A stretch of DNA of 12,357 bases from assembly GCA_018667205.1 (NCBI GenBank), contig JABIVN010000129.1:1-12357 (forward strand), given 5' to 3'. The DNA comes from Gammaproteobacteria bacterium. Lineage in GTDB: Bacteria; Pseudomonadota; Gammaproteobacteria; Pseudomonadales; Azotimanducaceae. Below the pieces are notes generated by a model. It did no database searches. It was not told where the DNA came from and saw nothing but the letters and a program-made list of their open reading frames with translations. The translations under genes were made by a program, and so were the position numbers. How positions within the stretch are numbered: the stretch's first letter is position 1; every line of letters starts with the position of its first letter. This document shows positions 6,356 through 12,357 of the stretch, piece by piece.

Positions 6356-7354
6356 CTACATCTTTAACAGCTGTTTGCCAAAGTTTGCACCGGTAAACAG
6401 CCGTTTAAGTGTCGCTGGAATGTTATCGAACCCTTCCTGGATATCTTCCTTGTAAACCAGGTCGCCACTTGCAATCCAGCCTTTAAGCCGATCAAGTGCA
6501 ACGGGGTACTCCCTTTCGTACCCGCTCAACAAAAAACCTTCAATGCGAGCCTGCCTGAACACGACATTAAAGTAATTCGCTGGCCCAGCTGGCAAGGACG
6601 ATTGTTCATAACGTGAAATCCCACCGCAGATAACAACTCTTGCATGCGCTGCGATACGCGCAAGTACGTCGTTGAGAACAGGGCCACCGACATTGTCAAA
6701 AAATACATTTACGCCATTCGGACACTGTTCCTTCAATCCAGCCTTAACATTATCGTTTTTATAGTCGATGGCCGCGTCGAAGCCAAACTCATTAACGATT
6801 GCAGCACATTTATCCGGGCCACCTGCGGTACCAATGACCCTGCAACCATTGATTCTCGCAATCTGCCCGACCACAGAACCAACCGCACCGGCGGCTCCCG
6901 AGACAACCACAGTATCGCCCGGTTCCGGTTGGCCGATCCTAAGCAAGCCAAAATATGCGGTTAATCCCTGCGCGCCCAAAGGACCCAGATGGGCCGTCAG
7001 GAACTGATCATTGGGTAACTCCTGCAACGAGCGCCCAGGCAACGTCGCCAGTTCTTGCCAACCGAATGACCCCAACACTTTTTTACCAACCGGTAGACCC
7101 GGATCATTGCTTTCAACCACTTCGCCAATACCTCGGGCACCCATGACATCCCCAATCGCCGTGCCCGAGGAATAACCCGCAATAACTTCAATTTGTCCTT
7201 TTTGTGACGGCTCAAAACTTAGGCACTCTACTTTCACCCTGACCTCACCCTTACCGAGTGGCTCCACCTCCGCTTCATTGTATTTGAAATCGGTGAGTTC
7301 CAGCGCTCGCCCTCGTGGACTTGCAGCTACCAGCCATTGTCGATTTGTCGTCAT
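6356..7354 (-). CDS. NADP-dependent medium-chain oxidoreductase (prostaglandin reductase / LTB4 12-hydroxydehydrogenase-like)
   Basis: A 332-aa zinc-free member of the medium-chain dehydrogenase/reductase superfamily, predicted to reduce the C=C bond of enones or enals with NADPH in the cytosol. Visible features are the N-terminal GroES-like domain (residues 1-120, with FEPSQKGQI near 48-56 and GDVMGARGIGEVVES at 68-82), LGPLGAQGLTAYFGLLRIG (123-141), and the nucleotide-binding VSGAAGAVGSVVGQIA (151-166). GTAGGPDKC (175-183) follows, with a lysine at the usual NADPH-phosphate contact. IDYKNDNVKAGL and VFFDNVGG are also typical of PTGR/CurA-type proteins. No structural-zinc cysteine cluster is present. 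ATG 7354 is preceded only by a weak GAGA at about 10 nt. It probably forms a single-gene unit and converges on the NHL gene. Substrate is unknown. Confidence 0.92.
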   Translation of the reverse strand: MTTNRQWLVAASPRGRALELTDFKYNEAEVEPLGKGEVRVKVECLSFEPSQKGQIEVIAGYSSGTAIGDVMGARGIGEVVESNDPGLPVGKKVLGSFGWQELATLPGRSLQELPNDQFLTAHLGPLGAQGLTAYFGLLRIGQPEPGDTVVVSGAAGAVGSVVGQIARINGCRVIGTAGGPDKCAAIVNEFGFDAAIDYKNDNVKAGLKEQCPNGVNVFFDNVGGPVLNDVLARIAAHARVVICGGISRYEQSSLPAGPANYFNVVFRQARIEGFLLSGYEREYPVALDRLKGWIASGDLVYKEDIQEGFDNIPATLKRLFTGANFGKQLLKM

Positions 7355-7490
7355 GTTTTTTATCTCAGTTGACTAAGTTTTTAGTTTCACTCTATTAAAG
7401 ATCAGTTTATCGACATCTCTCAGCCCGGTCGAGGCCGCTATCGCACCGGTCTCACTGAACAGTCATTCTCACTATTCACCCTCACTCTTC

Positions 7491-7548
7491 AGCCACACTT
7501 TTTAGCCACACTTCTCAGCCACACTTTTCAACCACACTTTTCAACCAC
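7491..7548. repeat. 13-bp tandem repeat upstream of the TetR operator
   Basis: Units start at 7491, 7504, 7517, 7530 and 7543 with consensus ARCCACACTTTTC. The fifth is cut after AACCAC. A degenerate earlier unit may begin at 7478 (ACCCTCACTCTTC). The array lies in the 251-bp spacer between divergent oxidoreductase and TetR genes and ends 15 bp before the TetR palindrome. The remainder of the spacer (7355-7477) shows only a short ACTAA-GTTT-TTAGT dyad at 7372-7385. The array may be slippage-prone DNA that changes promoter spacing, or multiple protein sites. There are no spacers as in CRISPR. Confidence 0.85.
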
Positions 7549-7562
7549 GGGGGAATAGTTTA

Positions 7563-7584
7563 CTGTACCAACCGGACGGTACAG
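7563..7584. promoter_or_regulatory. TetR-type operator palindrome (CTGTACC-N8-GGTACAG)
   Basis: Perfect 7-bp arms at 7563-7569 and 7578-7584 are centred on CCGG (18 of 22 positions symmetric). It lies 21 bp upstream of the TetR start codon, the usual place for autorepression. TetR-family dimers commonly bind GTAC-containing dyads of about this size. CTATAG at 7585-7590 abuts it and could be a -10. The -35-like TTTACT at 7559-7564 is spaced too far for confidence. Confidence 0.7.
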
Positions 7585-7605
7585 CTATAGCCCGGAGAAG
7601 AACCA

Positions 7606-8130
7606 ATGAGAAGCAACAACAAAAGAGACCAGATCCTGGAAGCAGCACTGCGGGTGGTGGAAGAAAAAGGCGCCAATCACCTGACCATAGACGCCGTCGC
7701 TGCCTGTGCCAATTTTTCCAAAGGCGGGGTTTTGTATCACTTTCCCTCAAAAAAAGCCCTACTAAGCGGCATGCTTGATTGCCTGATTGAGGCTAACGAA
7801 AAAAGAATAAACGCACTGGGGAACAGTGACAATATTCTTGCTGCGTATTTACACAAAGAAAACCAAATGACCGCAGCAGAACGTCGGGCATCACAGGCGC
7901 TGCTTGCCGCTGCGGCAGAAGACCCCGAACTTTTGATACCAGCGAAAGACTATATGAAGCGCCTGGTCAACGAAATTTCGCAAAGCAGTCAGAAACCCAC
8001 AGAAGCACTCACATTACTCCTTGCCCGTGAAGGAATAAGATTTCTTGATATCCTGGAAATAAACCCAATGAGTTCGAAACAAACCCGAGAAGTCGTCGAA
8101 CAGCTAAGTCAACGAGCACAGGAGGTTTAG
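7606..8130 (+). CDS. TetR/AcrR-family transcriptional repressor
   Basis: A 174-aa regulator with the typical N-terminal helix-turn-helix: KRDQILEAALRVVEEKG (6-22) then LTIDAVAACANFSKGGVLYHF (26-46) and PSKKALLSGML (47-57). The C-terminal two thirds is helical and alanine-rich, as in ligand-binding/dimerisation domains (QALLAAAAEDPELL, 101-114). Ligand is unknown. GGAGAAG at 7594-7600 precedes ATG by 5 nt. It is the first gene of a three-gene operon. Its TAG overlaps the ribosome-binding region of the adaptor gene, which starts one base later. The palindrome at 7563-7584 suggests it represses its own operon, so the whole pump would be induced when an effector binds. Confidence 0.93.
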   Translation: MRSNNKRDQILEAALRVVEEKGANHLTIDAVAACANFSKGGVLYHFPSKKALLSGMLDCLIEANEKRINALGNSDNILAAYLHKENQMTAAERRASQALLAAAAEDPELLIPAKDYMKRLVNEISQSSQKPTEALTLLLAREGIRFLDILEINPMSSKQTREVVEQLSQRAQEV

Positions 8131-8131
8131 C

Positions 8132-9169
8132 GTGAAGCGAATCGGCGGCCTTGCTCTGGTTTTTATGCTCATCGGTTGTTCGGATAGAACCCCTCCCGAA
8201 CCCGTTTCACAAAATATCCGACCCGCAAAACTGATGACCGTAACGAGTCAGGTCGACGGTGTTAGGCACCAGTTCACAGCACGGCTTGAGGCCCTGCAAT
8301 CGATTGATCTTTCGTTCGAGATCGGCGGCCCGCTGCACGAGATGCTCGTCAGGGAAGGTGAAAGCATCAAAACTGGTTCAATGATCGCTTCGCTTGATCC
8401 AACTGAATTCCAACTCGCTGTGCAGGAAGCTAAGGTCCAGCTTAAACTCGCTGTCCAGGACCTAACTCGCAAGCGCCAGGTACTGGCAGAAAACGGTATC
8501 GCTAAATCTGCGGTGGAAGACGCGCAATCCAACTACGAGCTTCAACGAGTCCGGCTGAACAAAGCGAAAGAACGACTGAGCGATACTCGAATATACGCTC
8601 CCTTTGGCGCTTACGTATCGCGACGATACTTTGATACTTTCGTCAACGTTACCCCGGGCGCGCCTATCGTAAAATTACATGACCTGACGCAGTTGCAGGT
8701 CATCATGAATATTCCGGAAAACCTGGTTGCCACAGCGGGCGCAGACGAAATATTTCGAGCCTGGGTAGAATTCTCCTTTGCCCCGGGAAGACAGTTTGAA
8801 ATGTCCTACTATGAAAACCGGGGCGAAGCTGAATCACTTGCGCAGACCTATGAAGTGTCCTTCGTGATGGATAAACCGGAGGGGCTTAATCTACTGCCGG
8901 GCATGACTGCTTCGGCAACAATCGAAATGAAAAAAACGAACGACGCGTCGATCCTGCTGCCGTCCTCTTCACTGGTGCCTACCCCCGATAATAAACTTGC
9001 TGTCTGGATCTTTGATCCTGCCACTCAACTCGTGAGTCGCCGCGTGATCGAGTCCGGTGCTCCCACTCAAGCGGGTGTTCCGGTGACCGGGGGCCTTCAG
9101 ACAGGGGAACAAATTGTGGTGGCTGGTAGCAGTCAACTTCAAGAAGGCATGCAGGTACGTCCCCTCTAA
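8132..9169 (+). CDS. RND efflux periplasmic adaptor lipoprotein (membrane fusion protein, HlyD/AcrA-like)
   Basis: A 345-aa periplasmic adaptor linking the RND pump to an outer-membrane channel. The N-terminus MKRIGGLALVFMLIGC is a lipoprotein signal peptide with lipobox LIGC, giving Cys16 as the lipidated residue. Serine at +2 predicts outer- rather than inner-membrane sorting by the usual rule, which is unusual for an adaptor. A lipoyl half-motif follows (GGPLHEMLVREGESIKTG, 65-82, with SLDPTEF to 93). A coiled-coil hairpin (about 94-150) comes next, then the second lipoyl half (RIYAPFGAYVSRR, 153-165, with APIVKLHDL at 177-185) and beta-barrel/membrane-proximal segments ending LQEGMQVRPL. 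The start is GTG at 8132, fixed by AGGAGG at 8120-8125 with a 6-nt gap. Its TAA overlaps the pump ATG by one base, implying translational coupling. Confidence 0.93.
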   Translation: MKRIGGLALVFMLIGCSDRTPPEPVSQNIRPAKLMTVTSQVDGVRHQFTARLEALQSIDLSFEIGGPLHEMLVREGESIKTGSMIASLDPTEFQLAVQEAKVQLKLAVQDLTRKRQVLAENGIAKSAVEDAQSNYELQRVRLNKAKERLSDTRIYAPFGAYVSRRYFDTFVNVTPGAPIVKLHDLTQLQVIMNIPENLVATAGADEIFRAWVEFSFAPGRQFEMSYYENRGEAESLAQTYEVSFVMDKPEGLNLLPGMTASATIEMKKTNDASILLPSSSLVPTPDNKLAVWIFDPATQLVSRRVIESGAPTQAGVPVTGGLQTGEQIVVAGSSQLQEGMQVRPL

Positions 9170-12100
9170 TGATGAACTTAGCCCAATTCGTTATTAAGCG
9201 ACCCATCTATGGCTGGATTCTGGCACTGGCTTGCCTGTTCGGTGGGATACACGGAATCGATAACATCGGACGTCTGGAAGACCCCGACTTCCCAATCAAG
9301 CACGCTTACATTATAACCACCTACCCTGGCGCATCGGCGGAAGAAGTCGAGCAGGAGGTCACTGACACAATAGAGAAGGCACTGCAGGAACTTCCCTCAG
9401 TGTTGACGCTAAAATCAAAGTCGGTGCCTGGACGATCCGAAATACAGGTCGAGCTACTCGAAGAATTTGGCAAAGGTGATATTCCGCAGGCTTATGATGA
9501 AATGCGGCGACGTGTCTCTGAAGCTCAGATGCGGTTACCACCCGGCGTTGATACCCCGCTCGTCGAGGACGACTTCGGGGATGTCTACGGCATCCTTTAC
9601 GCCGTTAAAGCGCAAGGTTACTCGGACGCGGAGCTTCACGACATCGCAAAAGAGCTCTCCACCCAACTTAAGCTTGTACCTAACGTCGCCAAGGTCAGCA
9701 CCAGTGGATTGCCGTTCGAGGCCATTTACATTGAAATTAATGAAGACAGACTCACCAGACTCGGGCTTTCTATCGATGACATTGCTGCGAAAATTCATCT
9801 CGAGAACCAAGTTGTCGGCGCTGGATCTGCACTGTTTGATGGCCGGCGCCTGAGAATTGCGCAACCTTCCACCATAGGAAGTGTCGAGGAACTCAAGGAA
9901 ATGAAAATCGGCACCCCCGGCTCTACCGAGATGATCCGGCTGGGTGACGTGACGAGTATCACCCGAACTTCGCTTGAAGCACCTTTTGAAATCGTCCGGC
10001 TAAATGGTGAACAGGTATTCACTTTTTCTGTGTCAGTGACACCAGGTCAGAACGTTGTCGCAGTTGGCAAAGATATAGACCGAAAGGTTCAGCAAATTGC
10101 GGAACAGCTTCCAATTGGCATCATCATTGAACCCATTTACAAACAGCACACGGCAGTGGAACTCGCCATCACTAACTTTCTTAAGAACCTGGGGATCTCC
10201 GTACTCACCGTCATCATCGCGCTGAACCTCTTCATGGGCTGGCGAGCAGGGACGGTGGTCGGCGTTGTTCTATTTCTGACCGTCATGGGAACCATCGAAA
10301 TCATGTGGATCATGGGGGTAGAGTTACAACGAATCTCGCTGGGCGCGCTCATGTTAGCGATGGGCATGCTGGTGGACAACGGCATTGTTATCGCTGAAGG
10401 CATGGTCGTCGGAGTCCGGCGCGGCTTGACCCCCCAGAATGCGGCTATCCAATCCGTCGCGCGAACCCAATATGCACTTCTCGGCGCCACTATTATTGGC
10501 ATCCTGGCGTTCGCGCCGATTAGCCTGTCTGATGACAACAGCGGACACTTTTTAGTGTCCCTTTTCCAGGTGGTAGCAATCTCTTTAATGCTTTCCTGGT
10601 TGCTAGCGATCACCATCGTGCCACTGTTAGGCAATATTCTATTAACGTCGGTGTCACCGATCGCAGATGGAAACCTGTATCAAACCTGGTACTTCAAGGC
10701 CTATAAAAGCCTGATTAGTTTCGGGCTTCGCCGCGCATGGCTTTCGGCCGTCATCATCATCGCTATTACGAGCGCGTGCCTCTTTTCAATGAAGTTCGTA
10801 AAAACGAGTTTCTTCCCAACCAACAATACACCGCTATTTTTTGTTGATTATCGCTTGCCTGAGGGGACCGACATCATCACAACTTCGCGCGACTTAGTAG
10901 AACTGGAGTCAAAAATACTCCTGGTCGAAGGCGTCACGAAAACAGTGAGTTTCATCGGCCGAGGCTCGCCAAGGTTTACCTCGATGACTCAACCAGAACA
11001 ACCAAATCCTGCCTACGCTCGGCTCGTGATTGAATCAGCGGACGTCAGGAATTTAAATGAACAGATGAACGCCGTAAAAAAACTGTTTGTAGATAACCGG
11101 CCCGATGCGGAAGTGATGGTTACTCGAGCTCAGTTTTCCCCTGGCAGTACCTCTAAAATTGAAATACGCTATTCTGGCCCGGACATCACCGTTTTAAGGC
11201 AACTCGCTGAACAGACACTCGCTGTTTACCTTGACCACAACCTGATCGATAGGAAGACCGACTGGAGGGCCCAATCACTGCAACTGGCCCCTCAATTCAA
11301 TGAAGCCAATGCGAGGCTCGCTGGAATAACCAGAAATGACCTTGCGAAGTCCCTCGCCTACAACACTCATGGTATCCAAATCGGGTTAATTCGAGACAGT
11401 GACAAGCTCGTCCCTATTATCGCTCGCGCGCCTGATGCCGAACGAATTGATTTGCGCGGACTGCAGACCCGCCAGGTCTGGAGCGCCACCCAACGCGAGT
11501 TTATTCCTATCACCCAGGTGGTCAGTGAATTCCGTTTAGAACCAGAGAACACCACCATCTTTCGTCGCAATCAAATCAGAACGATTACCGCGCAGGCAAA
11601 CCCTCCAGAAGGCCACAACGTCAATTTGTTCTTCCAAACGGTAAAACAAGACGTGGAAGCCCTCAAACTGCCACCGGGCTATACCAGAGAATGGGGAGGT
11701 GAGTTCGAAAACGACAAAATGGCTAACGAGTCACTCGGGGAACGTATGCCAACGGCTTTTGCGCTGATGTTCTTTATCACCGTTCTTATGTTCGGCGCGC
11801 TTAAGCAACCCATCGTTATCTGGCTAACAGTACCCATGACGCTGTGCGGCGTCGCTGTAGGCCTATTAGTGACTGATCTGCCGCTGACGTTTCCTTCAAT
11901 GCTAGGGATTTTAAGTCTTTCCGGCATGTTGATTAAAAACTGTATCGTGCTGGTCGATGAGATCGATAAACGCTTGGCTGAGGACAATCCCACGTTAGAG
12001 ACCATGATATCGGCAAGCCTAAGTCGCCTTCGACCCGTGATGCTCGCAGCACTGACCACTATTTTCGGCATGTCTCCGCTGTTAACAGATGCTTTTTTCA

Positions 12101-12213
12101 GGGAAATGGCGGTGTGTGTTATGAGTGGCTTGATGTTTGCAACGTTACTGACGCTGATCGCTGTGCCAGTATTTTATCGAATAGCGCTGGGTTCTAGAAT
12201 CCGAGCGGCCTAA
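9169..12213 (+). CDS. RND-family efflux transporter permease (HAE1-like)
   Basis: A 1014-aa inner-membrane proton-driven exporter with the duplicated RND plan: TM1 (about 10-28), a large periplasmic loop, TM2-6 (about 330-500), TM7 (about 522-540), a second loop, and TM8-12 (about 860-1005). Family signatures include LEDPDFPIKHAYIITTYPGA (36-55) and AYDEMRRRVSEAQMRLPPGV (108-127). In TM4, MLVDNGIVIAEG keeps one proton-relay aspartate (Asp403), while the second position is Asn404. In TM10, MLIKNCIVLVDE supplies Lys923. The DN rather than DD pair occurs in several RND subgroups, so it is not taken as inactivation. A second ATG follows directly at 9172. It is the last gene of the TetR-adaptor-pump operon, and no TolC-like gene follows, so a shared outer-membrane channel is implied. 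The exported substrate is unknown. Confidence 0.95.
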   Translation: MMNLAQFVIKRPIYGWILALACLFGGIHGIDNIGRLEDPDFPIKHAYIITTYPGASAEEVEQEVTDTIEKALQELPSVLTLKSKSVPGRSEIQVELLEEFGKGDIPQAYDEMRRRVSEAQMRLPPGVDTPLVEDDFGDVYGILYAVKAQGYSDAELHDIAKELSTQLKLVPNVAKVSTSGLPFEAIYIEINEDRLTRLGLSIDDIAAKIHLENQVVGAGSALFDGRRLRIAQPSTIGSVEELKEMKIGTPGSTEMIRLGDVTSITRTSLEAPFEIVRLNGEQVFTFSVSVTPGQNVVAVGKDIDRKVQQIAEQLPIGIIIEPIYKQHTAVELAITNFLKNLGISVLTVIIALNLFMGWRAGTVVGVVLFLTVMGTIEIMWIMGVELQRISLGALMLAMGMLVDNGIVIAEGMVVGVRRGLTPQNAAIQSVARTQYALLGATIIGILAFAPISLSDDNSGHFLVSLFQVVAISLMLSWLLAITIVPLLGNILLTSVSPIADGNLYQTWYFKAYKSLISFGLRRAWLSAVIIIAITSACLFSMKFVKTSFFPTNNTPLFFVDYRLPEGTDIITTSRDLVELESKILLVEGVTKTVSFIGRGSPRFTSMTQPEQPNPAYARLVIESADVRNLNEQMNAVKKLFVDNRPDAEVMVTRAQFSPGSTSKIEIRYSGPDITVLRQLAEQTLAVYLDHNLIDRKTDWRAQSLQLAPQFNEANARLAGITRNDLAKSLAYNTHGIQIGLIRDSDKLVPIIARAPDAERIDLRGLQTRQVWSATQREFIPITQVVSEFRLEPENTTIFRRNQIRTITAQANPPEGHNVNLFFQTVKQDVEALKLPPGYTREWGGEFENDKMANESLGERMPTAFALMFFITVLMFGALKQPIVIWLTVPMTLCGVAVGLLVTDLPLTFPSMLGILSLSGMLIKNCIVLVDEIDKRLAEDNPTLETMISASLSRLRPVMLAALTTIFGMSPLLTDAFFREMAVCVMSGLMFATLLTLIAVPVFYRIALGSRIRAA

Positions 12214-12274
12214 AGAGACACGGCATTCAAGAGAGACTGCACTAAAGAGAAACAGCACTAAAGAGAAACAGCAC
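12211..12274. repeat. 16-bp tandem repeat, four copies, at the 3' end of the RND gene
   Basis: Units start at 12211, 12227, 12243 and 12259. The last two are identical (TAAAGAGAAACAGCAC) and the first two are diverged (TAAAGAGACACGGCAT, TCAAGAGAGACTGCAC). The first unit begins with the TAA stop of the RND gene. The array runs to the probable stop and last codons of a minus-strand gene. No hairpin with a T-run is seen here, so transcription termination between the two genes is unexplained. Confidence 0.85.
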
Positions 12275-12357
12275 TACCTGATTCGGTTTGCGGGTTTCCG
12301 GCAATTCTTGCCAGCCACATCTCTCTCGCTTCAGAAAAATCCCAGGGATAGGCACGG
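12258..12357 (-). CDS. Possible partial CDS, C-terminal 32 codons, cut by window edge
   Basis: On the minus strand a frame enters from the right edge and stays open to TAG at 12260-12258. Its translation reads RAYPWDFSEAREMWLARIAG (20 residues) then NPQTESGSAVSL. The composition looks protein-like, and another minus-strand frame closes within 27 bases. The last residues are encoded by the fourth unit of the 16-bp repeat, as expected if repeat expansion altered the 3' end. I do not recognise the family from this fragment. It would converge on the RND operon. Confidence 0.45.
   Translation of the reverse strand, partial: RAYPWDFSEAREMWLARIAGNPQTESGSAVSL

Noticed and set aside
10375..10380. Asp-Asn instead of Asp-Asp in TM4 of the RND pump as evidence of an inactive transporter
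   Set aside because: Several active RND subgroups carry DN at this site, and Lys923 and the rest of the protein are intact.

Overview
The window looks like chromosomal DNA of a marine-type gammaproteobacterium. This is an inference from gene style and content: moderate GC, acyl-CoA metabolism genes, an NHL-repeat protein and a TetR/RND efflux operon. No rRNA, tRNA, phage, transposase or CRISPR is visible.

Layout. 1-250 is a structured non-coding leader with an 8-bp inverted repeat, a perfect hairpin and three copies of a 15-bp tandem repeat. 251-1822 (+) encodes an AMP-forming acyl-CoA synthetase. Converging on it, with only 3 bp between stop codons, is a compact minus-strand operon read from 5112 down to 1826: two acyl-CoA dehydrogenases (404 and 376 aa), a cysteine-less AhpD/carboxymuconolactone-decarboxylase-like protein (140 aa), and a second AhpD-like protein. 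That last gene carries an in-frame UGA exactly where the family has the second redox cysteine (Cys63-Gly-Tyr-UGA66). The frame stays open for 104 codons beyond it and the conserved C-terminal domain follows. A stem-loop with a G in the second loop position lies 24 nt after the UGA. I read it as a selenocysteine-containing AhpD-like selenoprotein of 170 aa. Standard gene calling would cut it to 65 aa or call it a pseudogene. This is the most notable item in the window.

Divergent from the operon is a cytosolic NHL beta-propeller protein (5307-6341, +). It converges on a PTGR/leukotriene B4 dehydrogenase-like NADP-dependent oxidoreductase (6356-7354, -). A 251-bp spacer with a 13-bp tandem repeat and a clear palindromic operator leads into a tight regulator-first operon: TetR repressor, periplasmic adaptor lipoprotein and RND permease (7606-12213, +). 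No outer-membrane channel gene is present. Four copies of a 16-bp tandem repeat begin at the RND stop codon and run into the C-terminal codons of a probable minus-strand gene cut off by the right edge.

How it fits together (inference): the left half is a catabolic module. The synthetase activates an acid to its CoA thioester, the dehydrogenase pair (likely a heteromer) desaturates it, and the reductase may act on enone or enal intermediates. The AhpD-like pair could handle peroxide or thiol redox stress generated alongside. The right half is a self-regulated drug or metabolite export system.
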